The notes: a model not told the origin generated them from the letters alone. A stretch of 64,000 nucleotides of DNA from Trichobilharzia szidati (GCA_944472155.2 OX235273.1:84500793-84564792), one strand, 5' to 3'. Positions 11,566 through 24,145 are shown, counted from the first letter of the stretch. Numbers and translations are program-made.

Positions 11566-12700
11566 AGGTAGAAGAGTTTATTATTGTTTCCTTTAATTCC
11601 TAAAGGAACATTGAACTTCAACCGTGCGTCTCCATTGCGTTCGGTTCTCTGCTAGAGTTTTCATCTGGCTCCAAGTCTACCCACATGTTTTTATCTCCTC
11701 TTCACATGACCTCCTCCAACTCACCCTCGCACTGAAGACCAACTCGCCGTTTCCCTTTCGGGTTCCACTAGAGCAATGGCTTGTCTAGTGATGTCACTTG
11801 ATGGTTTCCTCAGAGTGTGGCCAGCCAATCCATCTCCATTTCTTCCTGCATATTTGTTTCACAATCGGTTCCTGCTGTGTTGGTTCGCTCATTGCCAGAG
11901 ATCTCTGTTGCTGATCTTTTCTGGCCATCTGATCTTGAGTATTGAGCGAAGACAATTGTTAATGAAGATCTGTATTTTGTTTGAGATGCTCTTTATGACG
12001 CGCAGTGCAAGTCTCTGATCCGTATAGTAGCATTGACTGACTTCACATTGGAGTTGAAAATCCGGATCTTATTCTTGATGCTGAAAGTTGTTGACCTCCA
12101 CACAGACTTTAGAGCAATGAAAGCTTGATTTGTTTTGCAGATCCTCACTTTGATATCCTTGTCAGTTCCGCCTGTAGTTGAAACGATGCTTCCGAGGTAG
12201 GTAAAAGAGGTTGTTTCTTTCAGGTTCCTTCCATTTATGCTGATTGTTTTCTGTTGTTGCTGTTCTTGCCCAGGAACCTTCATCATCTCTGTTTTCTCTA
12301 TGTTCACCTGAACTCCTTCCTATCTTTGATGCTTCTTCTGTCAACTTGTTGCTTTTCACTTGCATATCTTCCAGTTTGTGGGTAATCAGACATATATCAT
12401 CGGCGAAGTCCAGATCCTCAAAGTTTCTTGTGTGAGTCCATTTTATGCCTGATTCCTCCTTGCTCGCTGTTTGCCGCATTATCCAGTCTACTGCAATCAG
12501 GAAAATTATTGGCGATAGTAGGCAGCCTTGTCTTACTCCCGTCTTCACTTCGAAGTATTCCGTAAGTTTCCCGTTGTGGATTACTTGGCATGCAGCATTG
12601 TCGTATAGCTGTTGGATGAGATGTATAATTGTCGGTGGCACCCCGTAATAGCGAAGTAGTTTCCAAAGCACCTCTCGATCGACGCTGTCTTCCCAAACAA
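11566..12700 (-). pseudogene. RTE-clade LINE, 5'-truncated reverse transcriptase
   Basis: On the minus strand an open frame at 12,162-12,671 encodes reverse-transcriptase motifs in order: YDNAACQVIHNG, then GVRQGCLLSPIIFLIAVDWI, then the catalytic box FADDICLITH (the active-site Asp pair is intact). A frameshift near 12,310 moves the reading to a second frame (11,993-12,307) with the post-RT block SFTYLGSIVSTTGGTDKDI. The copy begins just inside the RT domain (SVDREVLWKLL near 12,670) and ends in a 3' region bounded by GAATTAAAGGAAAC near 11,590. It resembles schistosome SR2/SR3-type RTE elements. The copy lacks endonuclease and the RT N-terminus and is inactive. Confidence 0.85.
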
Positions 12701-13379
12701 GAAGAGTTTAGGGACAATAAATCCCACACATTCATCCTTCACATGTACAAATAAACTATTATATCACACACATACCAAAATTCATGCATACTAATTCATT
12801 GGCTGGCAGAACTAACAATAGTACTTCTGGGACCCACATAATGAAACTTTTTTCACTGGTCTTTATGTCTTGTAACAAAACGCCTAGATATCTTCTCATT
12901 GAAGTCTACCATCCAAGATTCTAGAAGACACTTTCCTGACACATCTAACCAGTAACCCTTTTTAATCTTCACTCCATTTGTTTGAATAATCTACCTTCAC
13001 TTGACAGCAGTCGCAGCACAACCACAACTGGTCAGTGTTTCCTAACGACAGAGTCTAAAATTATTACGTACTCCTATGTTGCAGAAAAGACCAGTGTTTC
13101 TAAAATACCACTTAATTTTTATCAAACAGCCTCCATTTTGGAGGATGTATCACCAAAATGGGCTAAAATTATATCTTATGAGTTTTCCGTTAGCTACATT
13201 AGCTTGGCAGGTGTTAGAAATCCAGTATCTTAAGTTTTCAAGGTGATTGGGACCACAGGTCTATGATTTGAAATACCTTCACTTTGTTAAATAAATTCAT
13301 GAAACTTTCATCTCTCAGTGTTTGCTCATTAACGACTTCATGTCAAACTTTACGTATGGTCAGGATCATGCGTTCTTAA
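12701..13379. other. Intergenic, no gene seen
   Basis: No exon or element recognised. The plus-strand frame at 12,982-13,233 has no family resemblance. Confidence 0.35.
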
Positions 13380-14350
13380 ACTCTCTACCAGTCCCCAATA
13401 GCTTGCAGCTGGTGGACTGAAATGCCAGTCTACATTCCTGCTAAGTGAAGTATGGTGTAGATATAATAGAGAAGATTTGTAGCTCAGGTGGATGATTTTG
13501 GTGTGGTTGTGTTCTCTGAGCTGGATGGTTTGGTTGCGAAGCTTTCATTGCTCTACTGAGCAACATCTTCAGCGCATACTTCGATGTGAAGTGAGCTTTT
13601 AGAATTCTCTATGAGTTTATTAGTCATTCCTTCTGCTAACCTTGAACGTGATTGGTTGTTTTTGTGTGACTTCTCACTTTCTAGTTCACTTGTTTTGGTG
13701 TTGACTGTTTCCTTGACCTGAAGTTTGACTTTGTTTTTGTGTGAATTTCTTCGTATGGATTGGTATATTTTGTCAATCTCTATGTGTCTATTGATTGCTG
13801 ATTCATTTGAATACCAGGCCTCTAGGAATTCTCTGGCATTTTTGCAGTTCCCTTTGTCTAAGATTTGAACATTGTCCCAGTCGAATTGGTGCCCGTGGTT
13901 GTCTGCATGTAGTGATATGAGGGAGTGTATGTCGTGTCTTTTGACAGCTAGTTTGTGTTCGTGAATGCGAAGACGAAGAGGGCGTCCACTTTGACCAATG
14001 TAATGTTTGTCGCAGTCGTTGCAACTTATCTTGTAGATGACGTTAGTTTTGTCTTCTTTCGCCGTTGAGTCCTTTGGTTTACATAGAACTGAGTGTAGTG
14101 ACTTTGTTGGTTTATGAGCGACATCGATTCCAAAGGTTTGAATAGTCTTGCAGTGATTTCGGAGATACCTTTTATATATGGTAGGACGACTTTCTTTGTG
14201 TTTTCGCTGGTGGCCTTTGATTTGGTTGGTTGAGCTGGGGGTAGATGTCTTTTGATGAAGTTTCGTGGGTATCCATTTCTCTGGAAGACGTCCATAAGAC
14301 GATTTTCTTCAATTTTCCTCAAGCACTCCCGCCTGGAGGAAAATTGAATG
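13380..14350 (-). pseudogene. Penelope-like element, GIY-YIG endonuclease end
   Basis: Reading the minus strand from 14,350: the RT-to-endonuclease linker (MDVFQRNGYPRNFIKRHL; then VVLPYIKGISEITARL) lies in one frame down to about 14,135. There a shift leads to a long open frame ending at the stop at 13,553-13,555. That frame has the GIY-YIG nuclease signature VIYKISCNDCDKHYIGQSGR followed by LRIHEHK, with the CxxC just before YIG that is typical of Penelope-like elements. The domain and C-terminus (about 190 codons) are uninterrupted but the frame lacks an ATG. The element is 5'-truncated near 14,350, so the RT core is missing. A hammerhead ribozyme overlaps the stop codon. Confidence 0.88.
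13535..13576 (-). ncRNA. Minimal type I hammerhead ribozyme of the PLE
   Basis: On the minus strand every part of a minimal hammerhead is present in order: helix I strand TGCG, core box CTGAAGA (fits CUGANGA), a stem II of six perfect pairs (TTGCTC, loop AGTA, GAGCAA), core box GAAA, a two-pair helix III with no loop (GCT) followed by T as the cleavage base, and the second helix I strand CGCA, which pairs perfectly with the first. One or two unpaired bases join stem II to the core. Because helix III is only the self-complementary AGCT, self-cleavage would probably need a dimer. Minimal hammerheads are known in Penelope-like elements; activity here is inferred. Confidence 0.7.
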
Positions 14351-16545
14351 TGGATGGTTAGTGTTTATTATTCAGCTGTTCCAAACTATGAGTGAGCTAA
14401 CGCTTAGTGCCCCTCGATTTTTATGCTTCTTCAAGTGGACATCAACTGGCAATTATACTAACTCTGAAGTCAACGTACAACGAATTTCATGTTTTAATAC
14501 ATATTTCATTGAAAAACAAGCAACCAACTTTCGATTAAATTGTCGAAGGTGTTGAATAGGTTGAGCTTTGAATATTTGCAATTCACTATAAAAACAATTT
14601 GTGTTTTTAGATGAACGTCTTTAGTAACAATTCGCTATTTAATACTAAGGGATTTATCAGAACAGTATCACTTGGCAAGTTTTGTATCGATATTTTGTTA
14701 TTCATCCGGCAATACAATTTTTTAATCTTGATATCGAAAGTATCATTAGTTTGTGACATCTTTAGGAATATAACTGTACACAGGTAGAATATGTACAACT
14801 GCTATATAACATTGAATATAGCTGATATAAAAAATTTAAATAATGGTTTAGTACACTGAAAATCCTGTAGGTTGAGAAAAAGTATTCCTATAATCTTTGA
14901 TGTATACTTAGCCTTTTCAAATTTCGGTAAATGCTGATGAGTGAATCCCACTCACAAGGCATAAAAGCACAAATTACAAAGAAAATCAATCCCTTTTATA
15001 TTTCTAATCTATTGGTAAGTAAAAGCAAAACTAAATAATTGTACCTATAGTGAAGATAATAATTTATTAACTTGCTGTCAGACACTTTTCCAATCGTCCA
15101 AGTAAGTACGGAACGCTTAGGCAGTCCTTTTTTTTTATGTTAATTCTTTGTTTGATGCCAATCTGCAATGTAACCTACTCTGAATAAAACCAGTGGTGTA
15201 TAAACAGTACACTTATATTGTAAATTCATAAATCAGCTGACAGAGATCTGAAAATTAGGATCAACCACCTAATTTTCACATATGTTTGAGAATGTTTACC
15301 TTCATGTTCACAAACATCATTCTGAATGGTTGAGTAAAACTTAGTTGTACCTGTATTCTGGCACATCCTGTTCGCAGTAAATGTAGAATTTAGTTTAATA
15401 AAAACGGTGGAGAACTGTAGCATACTCTGATTAATCTGAATTTTTTTCGTGGCGAATGCAAACCAAATCGGTTCGACCTATCCCTGTTTAAGCGAACAAA
15501 ACTAAAAAGTAATGTACATCAGTTATAATTTCCCTTCAAAATCTTTTTTTTCTTTGATAAAGATGGAAATACTTTGCAGAAAGACAATCACTAACCAATT
15601 AACTGACGTATTACAATTGTTAGCTATTGGTTGTTGTTTCAAGATAACAAATTAGTAATACCAAATTTGTTTTACTTCTTAGAAGTTTCCGAAGCTAATC
15701 GTATTTGTACCTACCCGGTTCCAACCTTAAATATGGTGTATCCAACTTCTCATTACTCAGTTTTATTGTAATATCTTTCCTAATCCATTCATCGCAATTC
15801 ATCACTTCCTACTCAATTCGTTTACCCGTGAGTTATTGTAGATGCAATAATTATTATGATCATTAGCGGCTTAATTAAGTTTCTCTTTAATTTTTTAACT
15901 ATTGTCACCATACATAAATTGGTCAATAGATGAGGAAAAAACTTAGAATTTCAATAAAGATGACACGCTTTGTTTAAACTGAAACAATTTAGTTTCTACA
16001 AACATACTTTATTTAGCGTTTTTATATTTCTATACATCTGAGACGATTTGGATAACTGTAAAAGGGTAGTTTGTTTTGACGACATTCACAGATTTTCTAA
16101 ACAATTTAACGCCCTAATAGATTTTTGTTAAGTAGTGACAATAAACATTCTGCGCTAATTTGAATTCATCCCGTTTGGCGTCCTTTGAATGTTCTATGTA
16201 CGTTCTTGACGCAAGGTTTTGGTTGTAACTATTAGTTAAACTGATTGGGCCTGTATATTGGTAAATACGGAAGCAAAATGTTGAAGATCTTGATTTAATA
16301 AGTGTGTGAAGGAAAAATGGAAAAAATCACGCCTGAATGTATCAAAAGCCGAACATCCTTAAAAATAATAATTGTATAATAATAATTCTATGCGATCAGG
16401 AAGCTAAAGGTAGTAAGAATCCGATATGAAGACAGGTGTCTTTCACATGAGAAATGGTGTGATAGGTGACTGAGATAATGATGGTATAGTAAGTGGATAC
16501 ACCAAGGTTCATGATTAGAATATAATGAATTAAAGTAAATTAAGA
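14351..16545. other. Intergenic, no gene seen
   Basis: AT-rich sequence without a recognisable exon, RNA gene or element. Open frames here are short and AT-biased. Confidence 0.4.
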
Positions 16546-16549
16546 AGTT

Positions 16550-16690
16550 CCTTGAGTCGAGCCCCAGTTGTTGCGTCCTGATGAGGAGTCCCAAACTAGG
16601 CTGACGAAACAGCCTTCCAGTACTCCCAGGTATTCCAGTAGTTCTCTAACTGATATCAGCTCATGATGAAATCCTCCAACCAATTAAATT
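16550..16690 (+). mobile_element. Sm-alpha-like SINE, 3' fragment with hammerhead core
   Basis: Contains the ribozyme part and the 3' tail (TCTCTAACTGATATCAGCTC) without the tRNA-like head. Both core boxes are intact: CTGATGA at 16,578-16,584 and GAAAC at 16,606-16,610. Stem II is altered (GAGTCC against GGCTGAC) and the helix III palindrome is changed (AGCC for AGCT), so cleavage is doubtful. Confidence 0.7.
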
Positions 16691-17479
16691 AAGGTTTAGA
16701 AATATGAATAATTTTAATCTGTAATAATTTTATGAACATACTATACAGGCAAACATCAGAAAACTGTGTCAATTAAATGAAGAGAATTAAAGAGTTCAAA
16801 TCCACTTCAAAGTCTTAGAATATACATAGAGTGTAAAGCAACCCGGATCTCATACAGACACACAATCTAATATGTTGCATCTGCATGTGGTGACAGTCAT
16901 AGCGAAAACTAATTCAGAACATTCACCTTATAAATAACATTCGAGTCTGATGTTAATTTCCAGACAGGAAAGCACATTTAGAAAATTTAATCTTCAAGTT
17001 TACCTCTCTGTCGATGGCATATACTCTTGAAGTTTCAAATTTATGTAACAGAATTGACTGGAGGAGATTGATATTACTGATATCTTACAATCTAGTCACC
17101 TCATTTTATTTACTGCAGAAAGTCGCATTATGATATATGTCAACATCAGATAACTACTCTGCTTGTGTTCTGCAATCCGACAGCTTCTCGATCCATCCTT
17201 TCCAGATCCATCTGTAAAGTGATGGACAGTGAGCATTAGATAAGTATAAAGTTGAGAGACTTTTGTTTGGAAGCTTTCGTTTTGAATATGTTCACCATCT
17301 AGATTTCACATTTTATTTTCCATGTGTAACGAAATGTCTTGTAGTGCCTTTTACACTTAAAATTCAGGTCCAGTTAGGGGCAGTTCTATTAATAAACTTG
17401 TTTTAAACCTAGGGACCCATATTTATGATTCACTAGTTCGATGCCATTCTTCGCCACCGACAGAATAAGATCTGAGAGT
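16691..17479. other. Intergenic, no gene seen
   Basis: No supported feature; sequence without clear open frames. Confidence 0.35.
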
Positions 17480-19200
17480 ATTTAATTCGATATTTGGGAT
17501 GCTGTCTTTCCTGATGAAGCAGCTGAAGATGTAGGACAATGTTTCTCACCCTACCATCCATCTTCTTTGTGACAAACTGAAAGAAGTTATGCGGTGTGTA
17601 TCACTGTCAGATGACCGCTTATTAAACAAATTAGAATCATATGACAAAATACCTCAACTCTTCTAAAGCCTTGTGGCAAACCAAGAGATTCAAAAAAAGA
17701 CTGATGTGCTAAAACTGACTGCGACAGTTACCTGAAGGTTTTCAGCATCCCTTACTTTTGAAAATGATAATATCGACAGTGACTAGCTCGCTACACATAT
17801 CTTATACTGTTGTTTTCAACCCAAAAGCATTTGACACTTGTGAATGAATATGCACCTTAAAATATAAAGTAAATACCGACCTTTTCAGGATGACAAGATC
17901 GCTAACACATGAAAGATATATGCAGTGCAGAACTCCATGCTATCGAAGGCATTCACTGCAGTCTTTGAAGTCAATAAAACATAGTAACATCTATCAATAT
18001 AACTGGCGGTTCGCAAACAACGCACGCCGTGTTGTCCTTGATTGTACTTTTAAGAAGACAATATAGGAAATTTTGGAATACAGAAAGGCCAGTGATCAGT
18101 CACAGCTGATGTCGGTGACACAGTAGAGTGCCATAGTCAAACTGAAACATTATGTTACATTGTAGCACATGGAACAGCAATAATTATGAAACAGAACCAT
18201 TTTATATCTACCTAAACTAAAAATACTCAAAGAAGAGTTATACCCTGGGGTACTTCATCCATTTAGCAGTCCATGCTCACCACTGCTTCCTATGGCCCCG
18301 AATAGGAATTCAGACACCACTCAAGCTGACTGTATTCATTACCTCCCATCCATGACTTCACCTTTCATTCCAACAATGTTCCAAAAACTGTTCATACCTC
18401 TCCTTCTTACTTGCATAAATTCGTCCAATTAAGTTTTGTACTCATGAATTCCGGTCATACACCTCTACACTCATGTCCTCCGAGTCTCCCCTTTATGCAT
18501 GCTAACATGGACAACCTATCTATTGTGAACTGAGAAATGACCTAGCTTATGAGATAACCACGATATCAGACAAAAGAGAGATGACAGTTATCCTTGACAA
18601 ATGGAAATTTAAGGAAACGTCATGGAAAATCAAAAGAAAGCCATTTTGGAAGCTACTAAATACTGCATAAGAAATCTGTCCGCTCTTTGGGTTTGATCAG
18701 CTTTTATCACCACTTCATTCCCGATAGCACTACGATCGTGCTACTACTTAACGACCTTTTACATGGACGTAGGTGTACTCACTTCAGTTCCAATACGGTA
18801 CTTCTGGCAGATATTCACTGGTTATTTGATTGTTCCTTAAACACTTCAGAAATATGGTGGAAGATGCCTTTTTCATTACATGTTTGCCTGACTCAAGAAT
18901 CGACTATATACACATAGATATCGTTGGCCTACTATCTCAGTTATATTTTCTCAGGAATCCATGATCTGACCAGTTAGTCTGTGATAGTTCTACCAGCAGA
19001 TTTATCAACTAAATTAGTCCTTCAGCTTTGGAGGAAGCACCATATCAAACTGCAGTATCCATAACATTTGTATCCCAGTCAGAATAGCGCAGTTTGAAAG
19101 TTATCTTTTTCAGCCCATCACTGAAAGCATTTGCACTGAATTCCTGAGAATCGATTCGTATCCTTCTAATTATAATGACAAGATTGGAGGATTGTAATCT
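17480..19200 (+). pseudogene. Ty3/gypsy LTR retrotransposon relic (gag-pol)
   Basis: Several gypsy landmarks occur in the expected order on the plus strand, in shifting frames with stops. A gag-like stretch at about 17,577-17,665 reads KEVMRCVSLSDDRLLNKL. An RT block at about 18,335-18,380 reads LPPIHDFT. A worn YxDD-type site at about 18,495-18,525 reads HANMDNLSIVN, so both catalytic positions are damaged. The RT-RNase H connection at 18,685-18,760 reads LGLISFYHHFIPDS then LNDLL. The integrase core at about 18,900-18,930 reads YIHIDIVG, and about 19,085-19,130 reads AQFESYLFQ. No LTRs were recognised. It is an old, heavily decayed copy. Confidence 0.72.
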
Positions 19201-21440
19201 CTGCTAATGTGACAAATATTCCGCCTAAACCTCACTTCAGGTAAGATATCGGATACTGCACTTTCAAGTCAGTTTATGCGGCGATTCAGATTACCGTTCT
19301 TTTCAAGCCATGACTAAATAAGTGGGAAGATATAAGAATTAGTTGAAGGTATAACTTCGATGACAATAATAAGTAACCTCATACATTCCACTGTAACTAA
19401 TAAACTGCATCCACCTATTTTTTGAAATGAATAGTGTCTAAACACCGCTGCAACCAACTCACGACTATCCATTTAGGTTTAGAGGTGGAAATGACAAGGT
19501 CACTGCAACAGAATGAATAAATAAAACAGACACTATCAGTACTGCTGGAATTAATTCTGCACTCCTTAATGATACTCCAGAAAGCGATACAGTGTCCTAA
19601 GAAAAACCTATGAGAGTGAATTCATGCAGGTGGGAAGTTACATGCAAATAATCACTATTTGAATTATTCTTAAATGTCTTATACCTAATCGTTTAATCAA
19701 GTTATTACCGCATTTTTCTTCAGATGAAATTATTATTAATTTAGTACATAGACATTTACTGCGTACTGATCATAAAATCGTTAAGTGTTTACAAATCATA
19801 CAATTTTAATTTTAGAGCTATGGATCTTCACTGTTTCTCGTATTTTCTGTTGCCACTATCACTATATTTTGCCTTGATTATTAATTTTATAGCCACTTTT
19901 ATATTTAATTTATAAGTGAACATCCACCCACATTTCTGTTGGACAAAATGTGTGAATCTCATACATTCTTTTTTTACAATACCGATACTCAACTTTATGT
20001 AAGGAGTTTGGATTATATTCACTGTCAGTATTTTTGAATACGCAAATTTATTACTTTGTATTTCCTTTTGTTTGTTAGGAAGGAACCATATAGTACCCCA
20101 CACTTAAGTTCATCTAAACGTTCCTATGAATAGCTCATGAGTTTTCTACTGAGACCGATCTTGTATATGTATTGCTAAGTATATACAGTTGTAATCCGTT
20201 CCACATGTAAAATGAAACACTAATTTTCAAGTTTCGTGACACATTGAGTGATTAAGCACCACCGGAGGTTTAGCGTGTCCCTGATCTTCAGCTTCGCCAC
20301 TGGTAAGCAATCCGACGACTTCATCTGTGTCCTTAGATGTAACGTTATTCTAAATTTGTAAAAAGCAGTATTCGGGAATTAGAGATCTTGCAGACGTAAT
20401 TAGTTTTCAGTGTTTGGTATAAGAATCCAATTACTGTCTGCAACAATGTTCATGTGTGAATAATCTCAACAAGGATAAACTGTATTCTGAAGACTGTCAG
20501 TTAGAAACTAATTCAATCTCTGCTTTTTCATCCATATTCTATACTGACACATCAGTTCCAGATAATCAACATTCCTTTTAATCGAAATTTCACTTCTTAA
20601 TTAAAATAAACAGTTGGCTATGTAAACAATGTTCAGGTTTCAACGAAATATTCTTGATGTAAGGGAAAGATCATGATAAAAGCAAATCAATGTCGAACGT
20701 GATATAAAAATGAATTCATATGCTTGTCCATTAAATATTATTTTGCTTTGATTCTCTTTTTTTTCTCTGTAAATCATGACATTATTATTGTATTTCACTA
20801 TTCTTCTTCTTATTACTACAACCATTTAAGTCAGTGAATATACATATTTCCTTACCTACCGATAAATTGTACCAGACTACTGATAACTATATGAGTATAT
20901 TATCATATTATTCTATTAATATATTCGAGGTGATAAGCTATGATGAGAATTTTAGTTTAAATTATAATAAATGCATAAACCTACAAAAAAGTTGGAACGC
21001 ACTGCCCTGTTGGCCGACTTGTTCTCTTTCAGTGAAAGCAAAAATATGTATGAGAAAGAGAATGACCTCATCATGTCTTAGACTGTCCGAGAAGGCTGTT
21101 CAGATTGTGAAAGAAATGAGTAGACGTACATAAAGTGTTAAGAATCTGTGAGTTCAGATGTAAAGAAAATGAACTCTCCAAATCGTCAACCGTAGAGTCC
21201 ATAATCTACTCTATCCACTCAAAGGAGAACTGCGAATACAATGAAAATGTCATAGTGATTATGTTGAAAATAGTGTCAAAGGCTCTCATGCAGTGTGAAA
21301 CAATTTTCCTTAGAACCATGATAGCAAGATTTGTCCTGAATTGAAAAAGACATTTACAATAAGCTGTGCTCCTAAAAACAATGTAGATACAGTGGAAAAC
21401 AAGCAAAAATTCTAGGAACAACTATAAAGACGTCTTAGGC
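19201..21440. other. Intergenic, no gene seen
   Basis: No assignable gene. The first few hundred bases may still be gypsy relic or its 3' end. Open frames at 20,834-21,344 (plus strand) show no family resemblance. Confidence 0.35.
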
Positions 21441-21444
21441 TAGA

Positions 21445-21680
21445 AGAAGCGTTGGTAGCATAGCGGTTAGGACGCTCGCCGACCATGCACATGGTCTGGG
21501 GTTCGATCCCCAGCCGACGCACTCCTCTATCTCGCTAAGCCAGAAATAATGATGGTGAAGAGGAAAGGTTAGGCATGAGGCTAGCAACCTCATCCTGTAA
21601 AATAAACACTGCTACAGAAACTTCAAGCCACTAGCTTGAAGCCCTATGTTCACTGGCGAAAGTGAAGGAAAAAAAGGCTA
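21445..21680 (+). mobile_element. tRNA-derived SINE (second family), well-preserved copy
   Basis: The tRNA-like head has TGGTAGCATAGCGG at 21,453-21,466 and B box GGTTCGATCCC at 21,510-21,520 within a well-paired T arm. The family body follows: GGCATGAGGCTAGCAACC near 21,575 and AGCTTGAAGCCCTATGTTC near 21,633. It matches the reverse-strand copy at 53,577-53,768 along most of its length. Confidence 0.8.
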
Positions 21681-21829
21681 GAAGAAGAGTCATGAAAAGG
21701 AACAGCTTACTGAGGATACTTGGAGGTTGAAAGAAGAGAGAAGGATAGTAAAGAAGCTGAACCAGTGTAGACATGACCAACGAAGGTGCAATCTGAGCAG
21801 GATGTACAATACAACGAATGAGTGAAGAC

Positions 21830-21965
21830 TATTGATGAGGAAGACAACAGTTTTGATATGATTCTGAGCAAGAGACTGAACTCAAGCAGTCGTCAGTAGA
21901 TCACACTGTATTACTGTGTTTTTACCAGGTAAAATTTCCTATTATGGAAACACCAAAGAAACCCT
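21830..21965 (+). repeat. Degenerate PLE 3'-terminal segment
   Basis: TTGATATGATTCTGAGCAAG and the following bases match the plus-strand terminal segment at 23,770-23,880 (TTGATATGATTATGAGCAAT). The match continues weakly through CGTCAGTAGA and TTACTGTGT. It looks like an old solo end of the same Penelope-like lineage as 59,960-60,725. Confidence 0.55.
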
Positions 21966-22139
21966 TACGACACACTGGAAACTGAAGCAAAACAAGCTAC
22001 GGATAAGAGGGATGTCACAAAACTGTTCCGAATAACCATTTCTATATCCAGCAAATGACCGACATAGATGAAGCCAGTGGAAGTTTGTAAAATGAACCCG
22101 ATTGCCAAAGAGTTGAAACAAAGAAAATGCTAGGCTGAC

Positions 22140-23010
22140 GGTCCCTAAGTGACCCACACCAGAAATCTTATTAAGCGTTTGAAGTGAAGATCGGAGTATG
22201 GCAGGGCTATTCATTATCACCTATGACCTTCCTAATTATATCGGACTGAATAATGTGGAAAAGCTCGGGAAAGAAGAAAGACATAGAATGGACAGACTAA
22301 GAGATCCTCGAAGATCTGGATTTCGCAAATCATTTCTATCATTTCGCACAAGCTTGGAAATATTCGAGAGAAAACCATGACGTTGACAAAGGAAGAACAA
22401 TAGGTGGGATCTCAGATGAACACAGAGAAGATGAAGGTTGTGAAGATATCTGGCCACAGACACCAAATGCTATCAGTGGGTGAAGCCTGAAGGAAGTTGT
22501 CCCTTCCACTTAACAGAAATAAGCAGCACCGTTTGAACTACAGACTGCTCGAATAAGGATATCAAAGCAAGTTTCGGATCAGGAAAGGAAGACATATGTC
22601 CATCACCCTGAAATCGGCTCGACTAACTGCGTCATCACAAAGAACAAGATCCAAATTTTAAACAGTGATGTCAGCTGAATGCTTATACATGGTTCAAAGA
22701 CTTGACGTGCACCTCAGAGAAGCATTTCCAAGAGTTTATAGCAGGTTTTCAACAATAGCTGCCTTGACCTGATAGCCAGTGTAGATAAGCAGGCAACAAA
22801 GAAATCTGCTACTGAACTAACCAGGGACCAATCCCCTACCAAGATGCAGAAGAAAATGGGGATGGACTGAGTGTATTCTGAGGTGACATTCAAACATAAT
22901 GAACCCAGACGTCAAGTAGAACCCCACTGTCAAGCGACCAGTTGGGCATCCAGGAGTGAAATGAAGATTGTGGGAATAAAAGTAGGGGTTTTGAGGCAAA
23001 TGTTGAGCCA
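22140..23010 (+). pseudogene. RTE-clade LINE relic, plus strand
   Basis: Translated fragments follow the order of the RTE reverse transcriptase. VKIGVWQGYSLSPMTFLI at about 22,185 stands for the GVRQGCLLSPIIFLI block. EILEDLDF then ANH at about 22,300 is the worn FADD site, with the catalytic residues lost. MNTEKMKVVKISG at about 22,418 and the block KNKIQILNSDV at about 22,640 follow. Many stops and shifts show great age. The 3' part (about 22,800-23,000) still resembles the element's tail coding sequence. Confidence 0.7.
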
Positions 23011-23459
23011 GTTGAAAAAGACTACGGAGAACAGATTATATTAGATATATGTTGCTAAAACCCTTTGTTCCACTTGTAATCCAAAGGGATTAGTAATAAT
23101 ATTAAGTAATCCATGAATTATCACGTGTTCTGTGTCTAAAATGAGGAATAAGAATTCTTAAAAACAACTGTGTAGGCACCAATAAAATAAAAACCTGCTG
23201 GTTAATGTTTACAGGTGAAAACTGAGACCATGCCCGTTAGGTTGTCGAGTGTAAGCACTAAAGTTGTTAATAAAATATCGTCGGGAGATTCTATTATTCT
23301 ACTAGAAGTAAAGAAGAGGTCGGCACACATTAAATGCGTTAAACAAGCAGGCGGAAGGCCTTGGCAATGTCCCTCAATAGGGTAGTGTGTTAGTATCTTT
23401 GATAGAAGTCTAATAAGAATTCTTATCACTCAAACATTCTATCATATTATTCATATAAG

Positions 23460-23882
23460 GATAAAACTTGGGCAGTGTGGTAGAGTATAATTCCATTATG
23501 GATAAAATTTTATTTTGATAAAGTCACACAGTGTTATATAGTAACATTTACTGATTATTTCCAAATGTATTTTATCTTCCATAGTAGACTGACAAACAAC
23601 ACTCGTCTTAATTTTCATCATATTATGTTCACTGATAACACTAATATTCGTTCCGAATTTACTTTATCTTCCATTTTGTTTCAAGCAAGTCTTATATTAG
23701 TTTTATTCGAATGTCTTATCAATTATTACTCAGGTATATAAACGAAGCAAGAAAGTTATATACGTACCTTGATATGATTATGAGCAATAAACTGGGCTCG
23801 AAACGTCATCAGTAAATATTGCTATATAACACTGTGTGACTTCATCCAAATAAAATTTTATCCATAATGGAATTCGTATGAT
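23460..23882. repeat. Inverted pair of PLE terminal segments
   Basis: Segment 23,466-23,560 (minus orientation) and 23,770-23,880 (plus orientation) are inverted copies. They share ATAACACTGTGTGACTT, AAATAAAATTTTATCC and ATAATGGAATT. The outer flank AACTTGGGCAGTGTGGTAG at about 23,467 recurs beside the PLE at about 59,982. In the plus copy a hammerhead-like motif spans about 23,768-23,817: GAGC and GCTC can pair as stem II, GAAACGTC follows, and TTGAT can pair with ATCAG. The first core box is poor (ATGATTAT), so it is probably inactive. About 210 bp of spacer separates the arms. Confidence 0.65.
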
Positions 23883-23919
23883 ATTCTTTAATATTAACTG
23901 TGGGCACAATTTATATTTA

Positions 23920-24145
23920 AATGGGCTTCGGTAATTAACTGGTAACTTGTTCATCCGCCACGTCAGAGGTTCGGCTTCAGTTCCTCGAAAACGCTATTCT
24001 AAACCACACTTGTTTTACTGGCTAGTAAGCCCGTAAGAAACGTGAGGTTGAGCGTGAGGCTAGAAACACAATGTGGCAAAAATAACACCACTGTTAATGA
24101 GATTCCAAAAGTTTTCAGCCCCACATTCCACTCAGAATCATTTAA
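23920..24145 (+). mobile_element. tRNA-derived SINE (second family), worn copy
   Basis: The family body is clear: GGTTGAGCGTGAGGCTAG near 24,046, followed by an AATAACACCACTGTTAATGA block. The tRNA-like head is degraded, with AGGTTCGGCTTCAGTTCC near 23,968 in place of the B box. Confidence 0.6.

Noticed and set aside
12244..12648. Plus-strand open frames
   Set aside because: They are antisense shadows of the RTE reverse-transcriptase frames.
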